64,000 bases of DNA from Algorimicrobium hallyeonense (GTDB lineage: Bacteria; Bacteroidota; Bacteroidia; Flavobacteriales; Flavobacteriaceae), in the NCBI RefSeq assembly GCF_042657385.1, contig NZ_JBHSLA010000003.1, forward strand, positions 1 to 64,000, in the 5' to 3' direction. Both the position numbers and the translations under genes were made by a program. The notes below the pieces were generated by a model. It did not search any database. It worked only from the letters and a program-made list of their open reading frames with translations, and was not told where the DNA came from. Positions within the stretch are counted from its first letter, which is position 1. Each line of letters opens with the position of its first letter. Below, piece after piece: positions 7,169-15,263 of the stretch.

Positions 7169-7951
7169 ATGATTAAAACAGCATTAATAACTGGAGGCGC
7201 ATCAGGTTTGGGATTTGAATTGGCACTTTTATTTGCCAAAGATGATTATAATCTGGTTCTCGTAGATATAAATTCTGAAAAGCTTGAAGAAGCAAAACAT
7301 GATATAGAAAAATCATTTTCTGTTGATGTGAAGATTATGGCAAAAGATTTAAGTCAAATCAATATATCTTCAGAAATAATGTCGGAATTAGGCAATACAG
7401 AAATTGATGCTTTAGTTAATAATGCAGGTTTTGGGTGTTTTGGAGCGTTTCATGAAGTGGATTGGGAACGCCAATCTCAAATGCTAAATTTACATGTTTT
7501 AACCACGACACACTTAACGAAATTAGTGGTGGAAGGTATGGTTAAAAGAGGTTCCGGAAAAATATTAAACTTGTCGTCATTGGCAGCCTTTCAGCCTGGT
7601 CCTTTAATGTGTTTATATTATGCCACCAAGGGGTATATTTTATCGTTTTCAGAAGCCATTTCTAACGAACTTAAAGGAACTGGAGTAACGGTAACAGCCC
7701 TGTGTCCAGGGCCCACCAAAACATCATTTCAGCAAGTGGTTGCTAATGATTGTTCTGAAAACAAAATCACCTTTAATATGGCGAGTGCCCAAGCGGTAGC
7801 TGCTTATGGATACAAATGCATGATGAAAGGGAAATGCGTTGCAATTCCTGGAGGCATTAATAAAATTTTAGGAACCTTACCACGCTTTATACCTAGAAAT
7901 ATGGCCGCCAATATTGTGCGAAAAATTCAGGAGAAGAATCGGGAAGTTTAA
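7169..7951 (+). CDS. Short-chain dehydrogenase/reductase (SDR)
   Basis: This 260-residue classical SDR has TGGASGLG cofactor binding at residues 8-15, NNAG at 84-87, catalytic serine in NLSSLAA (about 136-137) and YxxxK as Y150/K154. An acidic residue after beta-2 (VDIN, about 32-34) suggests NAD(H). The C-terminal half (CPGPTKTSF) is as in SDRs acting on ketones or fatty acyl substrates, but the substrate is unknown. It lies 12 bases downstream of the dehydrogenase-like gene on the same strand, and its end overlaps the convergent DUF1361 gene by four bases. Confidence 0.88.
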   Translation: MIKTALITGGASGLGFELALLFAKDDYNLVLVDINSEKLEEAKHDIEKSFSVDVKIMAKDLSQINISSEIMSELGNTEIDALVNNAGFGCFGAFHEVDWERQSQMLNLHVLTTTHLTKLVVEGMVKRGSGKILNLSSLAAFQPGPLMCLYYATKGYILSFSEAISNELKGTGVTVTALCPGPTKTSFQQVVANDCSENKITFNMASAQAVAAYGYKCMMKGKCVAIPGGINKILGTLPRFIPRNMAANIVRKIQEKNREV

Positions 7952-8613
7952 CTGTTTATGGTCTTCTGAAATGCTGAAAACATCTTAAAACCAATTCCCA
8001 GAAAAGCGGCAAATGTTAGAGTAAATAACCAAGCTTCTGCATGATGATTTGGTTGTAATAAAATATCCAAGCAATCATCTAAAAGATGAAACGGCTTATT
8101 GAGTATTTCCCAAGAATTATATCTTAAAAACCGACCTAAATAAATTCCAAATCCTGTTAAAAGAAATATAATGGGAAAACTATATGTAACAATAGACTTC
8201 CTTACATGTTTTAAAAGTAATTTTCGCATATCGAATAGGGAAAGAAAAAATAGAATTAACCCATTATAAGCGAATGATGTGACTATTAAAACATCAAGCC
8301 ATAATAAGTTGTTGGAACTAATTTTTAAGTGCAATAAATCTGTAATAATATATGGTGCATTTGGTAGAAACAACAGCCAAATTATGCCACTCATTAATAG
8401 GGTGAATTTGGAAAGTTTAGGTTTACTCACTAAATATGTGGTGATAGCGTAAGGAATTGCAGCTAAAAACAGGTTCCATACCAAAAAAATGAAAAAGAAG
8501 GAATGTGTAATTTTCATTCGTATCAGTAATAAAAGCACACTAAACCCCATAGAAATCGTGAGTAGCGATAAGATTTTAAAGCGCTTTAGTACTAGTGTTT
8601 TTAAAGTATTCAT
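7948..8613 (-). CDS. DUF1361 family membrane protein
   Basis: This 221-residue integral membrane protein has about six hydrophobic segments and the DUF1361 hallmark WLLFLPNAPYIITDLLHL around residues 79-96. Its function is unknown. It is the last gene of a minus-strand group of three small membrane proteins: its start overlaps the stop of the DUF2809 gene by four bases, so the two are translationally coupled. Such pairs are seen in other Bacteroidota. Confidence 0.82.
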   Translation of the reverse strand: MNTLKTLVLKRFKILSLLTISMGFSVLLLLIRMKITHSFFFIFLVWNLFLAAIPYAITTYLVSKPKLSKFTLLMSGIIWLLFLPNAPYIITDLLHLKISSNNLLWLDVLIVTSFAYNGLILFFLSLFDMRKLLLKHVRKSIVTYSFPIIFLLTGFGIYLGRFLRYNSWEILNKPFHLLDDCLDILLQPNHHAEAWLFTLTFAAFLGIGFKMFSAFQKTINS

Positions 8614-8984
8614 AATGTCTTCAGTTTAAGTTCAAAAATTAAAACAGTAACTATTCCCAAGGTGTAAGCTATTAAATCTGATACATGAAACGTGCTTCCT
8701 AAAATAAGTATAGCGAAGGTATTGTTCTGTAGTTTTAAATGTTCTAATAGGTTTCCTAGTTGTAAAAATTCAATTATGAAAGCGAATAAAAGCACAGCAA
8801 AAGCGACAGGGATTGGTTTGGCATTTATAAAACTTTTCGCAAAACAGTAGAGTAGAATCACGATGAGAAAATCACCAAAGGTATGACGAATAAAGCCTGT
8901 TTTTAAAAAGTAAGCAATGAGTCCTTCGATTATGAATAATATAACGAAGCCTAAGAAATATATTCTATTGAAGTGTAGTTTCAT
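8610..8984 (-). CDS. DUF2809 family membrane protein
   Basis: A 124-residue protein of four hydrophobic helices matching the DUF2809 plan: an early FIRHTFGDFLIVILLYCFAK segment (residues about 31-50) and a late HVSDLIAYTLGI near residue 100. The VanZ-like fold is often assigned to this family; the function is unknown. It overlaps the DUF1361 gene by four bases and follows the 97-residue membrane protein by 12 bases. Confidence 0.8.
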   Translation of the reverse strand: MKLHFNRIYFLGFVILFIIEGLIAYFLKTGFIRHTFGDFLIVILLYCFAKSFINAKPIPVAFAVLLFAFIIEFLQLGNLLEHLKLQNNTFAILILGSTFHVSDLIAYTLGIVTVLIFELKLKTL

Positions 8985-8996
8985 GAGTCGTATTAT

Positions 8997-9290
8997 TTAG
9001 AATAGGAAAGGGAAAACGATGTAGAAATATAATATGACGACAGGAATATTCAACAACATAATGGCGCAAGTTTTTAGAGATTCTAATCGATTTTTAGGGT
9101 TTAAAATAGCAGAACCAATTAATACGGTGAGGATGGTTATATTTATAATGAACGCAATTATAATAAATACGAACCCCAAGTGAATTGGGAAACTAGGTTC
9201 GCCAAAATATAAATAGAGTGCGAATATGGACGTTCCTATTCCAAAGCTAATTAAAGCGGTCATTTTTCCGAAGTTTTGTAATCCTTTCAT
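8997..9290 (-). CDS. Small membrane protein of unknown function
   Basis: I do not recognise this 97-residue protein. It has three clear hydrophobic segments (about 10-30, 36-60 and 74-96) and almost no polar domain. It leads the three-gene membrane cluster (97 aa, DUF2809, DUF1361) and probably shares its transcript. The ATG at 9288-9290 is followed by the lysine-bearing start MKGLQNFGKM. Confidence 0.65.
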   Translation of the reverse strand: MKGLQNFGKMTALISFGIGTSIFALYLYFGEPSFPIHLGFVFIIIAFIINITILTVLIGSAILNPKNRLESLKTCAIMLLNIPVVILYFYIVFPFLF

Positions 9291-9361
9291 TGTTATTTTT
9301 TTTTAAAAACCTGATTCTTTATATTGAATATGCCGAATGAGGTTAGCACTATCAACCAAAC

Positions 9362-10738
9362 TTAATCGTTATTCCAATCTATTTTTCTGGAGACAAACAT
9401 GACGCTTGCTAAAATTAAAAACAGCCCAATACTGCCAACTAAAAGCGCGTAATTTTCTAATTGAATAATCACATATATAAACGTGTATAAAGCCGTTAGG
9501 GATAAAGCAATAAATAAGGGGAACTTCATGGTTTTTAATATGGATTTTGAATAGATAGTAATCAGCATAATAACCGAAATACCTGCAACTAAATAGGCTT
9601 TTAAAAAGTTGCTGTGTTCTGAAATAGATACTAATAATGTGTAGAACATGGTTAATGCCAAGCCAATCATTAAATATTGAAACGGATGGATGCTTATTTT
9701 GCTTAATGTTTGAATTAAGAAGAATACTAAAAACGTTAATCCAATTACTAAAAACCCATACTTGGCAGAACGTTCACTTTTTTGATACTCATCTACCATG
9801 ACCATAAATTTGGTGCCAAACGCATATTGGTTCAAATTTGGAACTTGGTTTAAATACTGTTGCGAAAAAGCACGATTAATATGAAGTATTTTCCATTGCG
9901 CTTCAAAACCGTCTTTTGAAATGGCCTTCGTTTCATCATTAGGTAGGAAATTACCAATAAAACTGGGATCTGCCCAATTGGATGCCATTGTCATAGTGGT
10001 TGTTTTTCCAATAGGAATAATTTGAAGATCCTGACTGCCATTAAAGGCCATGCTAAAACTAAATGAAATAGCTTCGGACTTTGGAACATCTTTTTCCTTT
10101 AAAAATCCGGATTCTAATTCGTCTAAATTTCCAGCATAGTGGTTGGCGTTATCGGTAAAATTGGTTTCAAATTTATAACTGCTATCATTTAGCTTCAGAT
10201 TCACTTCGTTTTTAATGCCTTTTAAATTGGAGGTTTTTATAATGATGCTGGCTTTATCCCAAATTATATCAGCGTCTTTGATGTCTTTAAGTTGGAGTTG
10301 CGGTTTTATATAATGACCACTAAAATTCATATTGGTTGTATAAACAGCCGATTCAAAGTTTCCGCGTTTTAATGTTTTAGAATTCACATCGGCTTCTGCT
10401 TGTAAACTTTCGGGAAATATATAGGCGTAGTTAATTTCCGTTTTGGTTTCTGTTAAATAGGTTTTAGTTTTTTCGTTGTAGGTTTTTGTTTCCGAATAGG
10501 TTTTATAAGGCAGTTTTAAAATAGGCCCGAAAACCATTACATTATTTCCCCATTTGTCATTAATTTCATGAACAACGTCTTGTTGCCTTCTGGAGCGTTC
10601 TGAAATTAAATCATTAATAAATGCTAACGGAATTAGTAGAATGATTACCAAGAAGCCTACCATAAGCATTCTAGCTGTTATGGATGTTTTAATCCAGTTT
10701 CCAAATTTGTTCTGTTGCGGTTTGTTTGTATGGTCCAT
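9362..10738 (-). CDS. creD: Inner-membrane protein CreD
   Basis: This 458-residue protein matches CreD (cell envelope integrity). It has one N-terminal transmembrane helix (about 24-45, MLMVGFLVIILLIPLAFIND), a large periplasmic domain with the typical R-RQQDVVHEI---WG sequence (near 50-65), and a block of C-terminal helices (about 330-450) ending in VSRKIDWNN. In Proteobacteria creD belongs to the CreBC regulon; here it has an ACTTTG-N5-CAAAGT operator 18 bases upstream, the same as the neighbouring winged-helix operon, so control is probably local. Confidence 0.9.
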   Translation of the reverse strand: MDHTNKPQQNKFGNWIKTSITARMLMVGFLVIILLIPLAFINDLISERSRRQQDVVHEINDKWGNNVMVFGPILKLPYKTYSETKTYNEKTKTYLTETKTEINYAYIFPESLQAEADVNSKTLKRGNFESAVYTTNMNFSGHYIKPQLQLKDIKDADIIWDKASIIIKTSNLKGIKNEVNLKLNDSSYKFETNFTDNANHYAGNLDELESGFLKEKDVPKSEAISFSFSMAFNGSQDLQIIPIGKTTTMTMASNWADPSFIGNFLPNDETKAISKDGFEAQWKILHINRAFSQQYLNQVPNLNQYAFGTKFMVMVDEYQKSERSAKYGFLVIGLTFLVFFLIQTLSKISIHPFQYLMIGLALTMFYTLLVSISEHSNFLKAYLVAGISVIMLITIYSKSILKTMKFPLFIALSLTALYTFIYVIIQLENYALLVGSIGLFLILASVMFVSRKIDWNND

Positions 10739-10755
10739 GTGTTTGAGTTTAAAGT

Positions 10756-10772
10756 ACTTTGAATTACAAAGT
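10756..10772. promoter_or_regulatory. Operator ACTTTG-N5-CAAAGT upstream of creD
   Basis: A perfect 6+6 inverted repeat with spacer AATTA sits 18 bases before the creD start. The longer string AGTACTTTGAA-TACAAAGT is shared with 11774-11792, differing in a single base. It is the probable binding site of the winged-helix regulator at 10815-11108. Confidence 0.7.
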
Positions 10773-10814
10773 AGAATTATAAAAAAATAGCTCTAATTGA
10801 GCGTATTCAAAATT

Positions 10815-11108
10815 TTAGGTTTTATTAATTAATTTTTCAAGGGCTTCAATATGCTTTTTAAATTCGGATCTGCCCAATTTAGTTGTGGCATAGCGCGTAT
10901 TTGGTTTTCTAGCAATAAATTGTTTTTCTACTGAAATGTATTCAGCTTTTTCCAAGGCTTTGGTATGGCTTGCTAAATTGCCATCGGTAGCTCCTAGAAG
11001 TTCTTTCAGCATATTAAAATCGGCATATTCATTCACCATCAGAACAGACATGATGCCTAAGCGGATTCTATGATCAAATACTTTATTTATGTTGTTTATA
11101 ATGCTCAT
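10815..11108 (-). CDS. Winged-helix transcriptional regulator (ArsR/MarR-like, HTH_34 type)
   Basis: This 97-residue regulator has a winged helix over nearly its full length: HRIRLGIMSVL, then ADFNMLKELLGATDGNLASH (recognition helix) and a wing KQFIARKPNTRYATT. I start at the ATG at 11106-11108; nine codons further upstream a TTG is open, but the ATG gives the family-typical MSIINNINKVFDHRIR start. It follows the 207-residue membrane protein by 35 bases and lies between two identical operators, so it most likely represses both its own operon and creD. The effector is unknown. Confidence 0.85.
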   Translation of the reverse strand: MSIINNINKVFDHRIRLGIMSVLMVNEYADFNMLKELLGATDGNLASHTKALEKAEYISVEKQFIARKPNTRYATTKLGRSEFKKHIEALEKLINKT

Positions 11109-11143
11109 AATGTTTCCCGCTTTCGCGCGAATCAAATTTTATT

Positions 11144-11767
11144 CTAATTATTCAACGTTGGATTTCTATCATATTTAAAATGCATCCACGTACCATAAAT
11201 AATATGCATAATCCCGAAACCTAATACCCAAAGCCAAAATCCGTATCCAGGAAATAACGCGCAAATTAGGCCTAAAATAATTTGTATAAAACCTAAATAG
11301 CGAATATCACCAATACTATATTTGGAAGCGTTAATTAATGCTAATCCATAAAAAATAAGCATTAAAGCACCTGTTTGACCATATTTTTGTTGCCCTAAAA
11401 TTATCAGAATATACAAACCGCCTGCAATAAGAGGGATTAAAAAGTTTATTACTAATCGTCTGGAAGTCCCATCCCAAATTTTTTCGCCATGTTTTTTGGC
11501 TTTTCTAGTGGTTAAGAAAATACCGGTAACTATGCTTAAGAAGGCAATGAGAAACAAATCGATCATCACGATTTTAAAAATATAACCATCTAAAATAAGT
11601 GTGCCATTACTATACTTCATTACCAACCAATAGGCAACTGCTGAACCTATAAGCGCATAAATTCCTGCAAGAATGCCTGATAAACCACTCAATGAAATAA
11701 ACCTGGACGACTTATTCATCAGGTTTTTAATTTCGGTAATGTCTTTTAAATAATCTTTTGACTCCAT
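11144..11767 (-). CDS. Multi-pass membrane protein of the creD-linked regulator operon
   Basis: A 207-residue protein with about six transmembrane segments, including SGLSGILAGIYALIGSAVAY (about 27-46) and WLWVLGFGIMHIIYG near the C-terminus (about 179-193). I do not know its function. It is the first gene of the operon with the winged-helix regulator, and its promoter overlaps the operator. The pairing suggests it senses or protects the membrane together with CreD, which is an inference. Confidence 0.7.
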   Translation of the reverse strand: MESKDYLKDITEIKNLMNKSSRFISLSGLSGILAGIYALIGSAVAYWLVMKYSNGTLILDGYIFKIVMIDLFLIAFLSIVTGIFLTTRKAKKHGEKIWDGTSRRLVINFLIPLIAGGLYILIILGQQKYGQTGALMLIFYGLALINASKYSIGDIRYLGFIQIILGLICALFPGYGFWLWVLGFGIMHIIYGTWMHFKYDRNPTLNN

Positions 11768-11775
11768 ATAAAAGT

Positions 11776-11792
11776 ACTTTGAAATACAAAGT
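11776..11792. promoter_or_regulatory. Operator ACTTTG-N5-CAAAGT of the regulator operon
   Basis: The repeat lies 8 bases before the start of the 207-residue gene and contains the -7 promoter box. It has the same arms as the creD operator; the spacer is AAATA. Confidence 0.72.
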
Positions 11793-11819
11793 TAGTTTTT
11801 AATTTCGAATAATTACAAA
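11787..11819 (-). promoter_or_regulatory. Promoter of the membrane protein / winged-helix operon
   Basis: On the minus strand TTTG (11816-11819) is followed after 21 bases by TAACTTTG (11787-11794), a perfect Bacteroidota promoter. Six bases of the -7 box are also the distal operator arm, so repressor binding would exclude RNA polymerase. Confidence 0.75.
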
Positions 11820-11855
11820 TAAATTTATGTTAAATTTGAACGAAGAGAAAAAAAT

Positions 11856-12218
11856 ATGAAACCAGCAGATGTCTATATTTTAAATAAGCCCGAACCATTT
11901 AAGTCGATTATGATGCATGTCCAAGCTGTCATAATACACACCTTGCCAACAGCTGAATTAAAATATAAATGGAAATTACCGTGTTATTACATCGGGAAAC
12001 GACCTATTTGTTATATCAATCAAAGTAAAGATTATGTGGATATTGGTTTTTGGCATTCGGCTTATATATCCAAAAAATTTGATCCGTATTTAGTTTCCGA
12101 AAAGCGTAAAATAGTTAAATCGCTTCGGTATAAAACCCTTGAAGGTGTCAATGATGCTGTGTTGATGGATATATTAAAAGAAGTTTATGAACACAAAGAC
12201 AAATCGTTTTGGCGGTAA
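11856..12218 (+). CDS. DUF1801 domain protein (YdhG-like)
   Basis: A 120-residue protein with the DUF1801/YdhG fold signature: LKYKWKLPCYYIGKRPICYI around residues 34-53 and DIGFWHSAYI around 61-70. The family is widespread and its biochemical role is not established. The gene is monocistronic, with the GNAT gene converging on it with no spacer. Confidence 0.8.
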   Translation: MKPADVYILNKPEPFKSIMMHVQAVIIHTLPTAELKYKWKLPCYYIGKRPICYINQSKDYVDIGFWHSAYISKKFDPYLVSEKRKIVKSLRYKTLEGVNDAVLMDILKEVYEHKDKSFWR

Positions 12219-12683
12219 TTACAACGTTCTATAAATGATGTAGTTTTCAAAAACTTCACCTTTTAAATGTTTCATCTGTTTTTTTTCGACTTCGTAATAG
12301 TAATCATCAAAGAACGGAAGGGCTGTTTTGCTAACATCCGATTTTATTTCTTTAAATCCTGCCATTATTACCTGCGATTCTATAACGCGTAATAATTTGG
12401 CGCCTATGCCTTGACGTTGGTAGTCTTTATGTACAAACAATCCGTCTAAATAATTACCTTGTGTTAAATAGGCAAAACCAACAATGGTGTTATTTGCTTC
12501 AGCAACAATAAAATAATTTTTGGTAATACGAGCCGTCCATTTCTTTTCATTATCTGCACCAGATGCCCAAACGGCTATTTGATTTTCGGTATAATGCTTG
12601 GAATTAATATGTAAAATGGTATTCCTAAAAAGACTGGTTATTTCAGGTAAATCGTTTATTACTGCTTCTCTAATTTCAATCAT
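12219..12683 (-). CDS. GNAT-family N-acetyltransferase
   Basis: A 154-residue acetyl-CoA-dependent transferase of the GNAT fold. Beta-4/motif A reads YLDGLFVHKDYQRQGIGAKL (about 78-97), with the RQGIGAK pyrophosphate loop at about 90-96. The N-terminus IEIREAVINDLPEITSLF is typical. The substrate is unknown. It lies two bases downstream of the outer-membrane protein gene on the same strand. Confidence 0.88.
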   Translation of the reverse strand: MIEIREAVINDLPEITSLFRNTILHINSKHYTENQIAVWASGADNEKKWTARITKNYFIVAEANNTIVGFAYLTQGNYLDGLFVHKDYQRQGIGAKLLRVIESQVIMAGFKEIKSDVSKTALPFFDDYYYEVEKKQMKHLKGEVFENYIIYRTL

Positions 12684-12685
12684 AA

Positions 12686-13546
12686 TTATATTCTAAAAAT
12701 TGCGCCAATAGAAATAACGGTTTGAATAAACATAAAATGTTGTGACGCGCTATCATTGGAGTTGCTTGTGGTTTTAATGTCTGGCATATTAATAAACCCA
12801 CCTCTTAAGTCACCTTGAACAAAGAAATGTTTAAAGAAGGTTAAGTTTAAACCAGCATTTAAAGATACACCATAACCAGATACATGAAACTCATCATACC
12901 TGGCTTTTTGTAATAATTTGGTGTTTGTTTTTGGATATAAAACACCTGCACCAATTCCTTCGGTAATATTAATTTGAAAAATATCCGTATTTTTAATACC
13001 GAATAAAAATGATAAATCATCAAACCTTCCAAATTCCAAATACACGTAGTTTAATCCGTTGGTGTGTTCAAAAGTTAAGAAATCTTCTGTGGTTAGAATT
13101 TGCTCACCTTGGTACACGCCATTGTAAATCGCACCAGGTTCGTCTGCTGGCAAATTAATATAACCATCAATATTAGCATATTGGTTTTGAGTCATGACAT
13201 ACTTCATATGATCCACGCCAAAAGCTACATAATAATTATCCGTTATAAAATAGCCAACTTTTAAATTAGTTTGTGGTATAGTAATGCGCGTTGGGTTAAT
13301 ATAATCTATGTGCCAACCTTTCGGTTTATCATGGGCTTTTACATCTTGCAGTGTAAAATTATAATTATCTCCTTTAAATGTAATGTCGGATTTGGTAAAG
13401 GCCTCTCTGTTGCCGCCCCAGCTTAAAAATATTTTACCTTTATTGTGAGATGTGTAAAGTGAAGTTGAATCTTTTTGGGAAAAAGCACTCCAATTTAAAA
13501 TGCTAAAAAATACTATAAATAGCATTTTAGTTGGGTTTACTATCAT
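12686..13546 (-). CDS. Secreted, probably outer-membrane beta-barrel protein
   Basis: This 286-residue protein begins with a signal peptide (MLFIVFFSILNWSAFSQ, cleavage after about residue 24). The rest has alternating hydrophobic/aromatic strands such as YYVAFGVDHMKYVM and FFVQGDLRGGF, and ends in an aromatic-rich strand FMFIQTVISIGAIFRI like outer-membrane barrels. I cannot name a family. An internal ATG at codon 8 could be the true start and would give a tighter signal peptide. Confidence 0.7.
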   Translation of the reverse strand: MIVNPTKMLFIVFFSILNWSAFSQKDSTSLYTSHNKGKIFLSWGGNREAFTKSDITFKGDNYNFTLQDVKAHDKPKGWHIDYINPTRITIPQTNLKVGYFITDNYYVAFGVDHMKYVMTQNQYANIDGYINLPADEPGAIYNGVYQGEQILTTEDFLTFEHTNGLNYVYLEFGRFDDLSFLFGIKNTDIFQINITEGIGAGVLYPKTNTKLLQKARYDEFHVSGYGVSLNAGLNLTFFKHFFVQGDLRGGFINMPDIKTTSNSNDSASQHFMFIQTVISIGAIFRI

Positions 13547-13618
13547 TTGTTGTATTTAGTTCTTTAGTTAGATTGGGTTGTTTGGACGTAAGAAATGTAT
13601 GTTCCTTAACGTTTATCT

Positions 13619-13671
13619 AAAAAAAATTACAGATTTGCCCTTAAATTCAAAATTAAAGGCAAATCTGTAAT
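13619..13671 (-). terminator. Intrinsic terminator downstream of kdsA
   Basis: ATTACAGATTTGCC (13626-13639) pairs with GGCAAATCTGTAAT (13658-13671). On the minus strand the stem is followed by eight T. It ends the kdsA transcript, 30 bases after its stop. Confidence 0.88.
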
Positions 13672-13700
13672 AGATTTTCAGTTGGCAAAAGTAATAAAAA

Positions 13701-14519
13701 TTATAAACTTTGAACCGTTTTTCTAATAGCAACCAAATTGGTTAATAGTTTTTCAAGATTATCCAAATGCAACATATTAGCGCCATCACTTTTGGCGTTA
13801 GCTGGATCAAAATGCGTTTCAATAAATAAGCCATCCACATGGTTAACAATACCAGCTCTGGCAATGGTTTCTATCATATCAGGACGTCCACCAGTAACAC
13901 CTGCAGATTGATTAGGTTGTTGTAGGGAGTGCGTAACATCTAAAATAGTTGGTGCATATTCGCGCATGGTTGGGATTCCACGGAAGTCTACAATCATATC
14001 TTGATAGCCAAACATAGTACCTCTATCGGTAATCCATGCTTTGTTGCTACCCGAATCTTTGACTTTCTGTACGGCATGTTTCATAGATTCCGGACTCATA
14101 AATTGTCCTTTTTTCAAGTTTACGACTTTGCCTGTTTGGGCAGCCGCGACTACTAAATCCGTTTGACGAACTAAAAAAGCTGGGATTTGTAAAACATCCA
14201 CATATTCAGCAGCCATGGCAGCATCAGATACTTCATGAATATCGGTTACCGTAGGAACATCAAAAGTTTCTGATACTTTTTTAAGAATTTTAAGTGCCTT
14301 TTCATCGCCAATTCCCGTAAAACTATCAATACGGCTACGGTTGGCTTTTTTAAAACTTCCTTTAAATATAAATGGAATTTCTAGCTTGTCTGTAATGGTC
14401 AGAATTCTTTCTGCAATACGCAATGCCATGTCTTCGCTTTCAATGGCGCATGGACCTGCTAATAAGAAAAAATTATCAGAATTTATATGTTTTAATTTTG
14501 GTACGTCTTTAAGTATCAT
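13701..14519 (-). CDS. kdsA: 3-deoxy-8-phosphooctulonate (KDO-8-P) synthase
   Basis: KdsA condenses phosphoenolpyruvate with arabinose-5-phosphate to make KDO-8-phosphate for the lipopolysaccharide core. The 272 residues are full length for the family. Visible signatures are FLLAGPCAIESED (residues 18-30), FIFKGSFKKANRS (50-62), GTMFGYQDMIVDFRG (about 167-181), DVTHSLQQP and the C-terminal HFDPANAKSDG. The gene has its own terminator, and a 119-residue membrane protein gene lies 33 bases upstream. Confidence 0.96.
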   Translation of the reverse strand: MILKDVPKLKHINSDNFFLLAGPCAIESEDMALRIAERILTITDKLEIPFIFKGSFKKANRSRIDSFTGIGDEKALKILKKVSETFDVPTVTDIHEVSDAAMAAEYVDVLQIPAFLVRQTDLVVAAAQTGKVVNLKKGQFMSPESMKHAVQKVKDSGSNKAWITDRGTMFGYQDMIVDFRGIPTMREYAPTILDVTHSLQQPNQSAGVTGGRPDMIETIARAGIVNHVDGLFIETHFDPANAKSDGANMLHLDNLEKLLTNLVAIRKTVQSL

Positions 14520-14552
14520 TTGGACTGAATTTTAGTCTGCAAAGATACACAT

Positions 14553-14912
14553 TTAAAAAGTTTTTTTTATGCTATTTCTTATCATCCAAAGGGACATGGC
14601 AAAATTGGTAAAAACAAACAGACCACCTACAATGATGAAGCTTTTAACGGTTTCTGAAAATGAAATAATTTTAAACAGATCTGATAAATAGGCTAAAATC
14701 ATATAGGACGATAAGCAGACAAAAACAATACCTAAAGTAAAATTAAGATGCTTGCTCGGTTTAAACAGTTGCCAAACAAAGGGTAGGGCAAACAATAAAA
14801 TAGGATAAGCAGAGATGCCTTCGTTTCTATTTACATCCGTAAACCAATAGGCTATGGCTGCAATAAAATATAAATATGGAATAAACTTATAATACTCATT
14901 TATTGGTTTCAT
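14553..14912 (-). CDS. Small membrane protein of unknown function upstream of kdsA
   Basis: A 119-residue protein with four predicted helices (about 10-25, 34-50, 57-77 and 86-110). It has no recognisable motif apart from a lone PFVWQLFKPSKHLNF loop. It may be co-transcribed with kdsA (33 bases apart). I do not recognise it. Confidence 0.6.
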   Translation of the reverse strand: MKPINEYYKFIPYLYFIAAIAYWFTDVNRNEGISAYPILLFALPFVWQLFKPSKHLNFTLGIVFVCLSSYMILAYLSDLFKIISFSETVKSFIIVGGLFVFTNFAMSLWMIRNSIKKTF

Positions 14913-15263
14913 GTCTACAAAAATTAGGTTTTAAACTTATATTTTGTAGTAAATAGTATACCTTTTTTTGCTATTAATTATCAGGTGTAAATACTTTTAC
15001 TATCAATTATTATACAACGAAATATACAAATAGTTCGTATATTAAAACCCCAATATAACAAATTATTAACTATTTAGACGGGGTGTAAAAAGTTGATTTT
15101 TTAGCATGAATTCTCATGGATTTATTCCATGTAAATACGGAATTAACTTACAAATATTCCTTCATAACCCTAATATTACGAGGTGATTAACATTTATTTG
15201 TTCAGATGTTAAATTAGAAAATAATTTAATGTACCTTTGCACGCTTAAAATAAGGCACCATAT
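14913..15263. other. AT-rich intergenic region between two divergent genes
   Basis: No gene is visible in 351 bases. It has the typA -7 box at 15232-15239 and small hairpins (ATATAC/GTATAT near 15020-15040; CATGGA/TCCATG at 15114-15130). Nothing else could be assigned. Confidence 0.5.
15232..15239 (+). promoter_or_regulatory. -7 box of typA
   Basis: TACCTTTG is a perfect TAnnTTTG element 25 bases before the start codon. The matching -33 region is a poor TTAA. Confidence 0.6.

Noticed and set aside
11109..11135. TTG start nine codons upstream for the winged-helix gene
   Set aside because: The ATG at 11108 gives the family start; the extra residues have no similarity.
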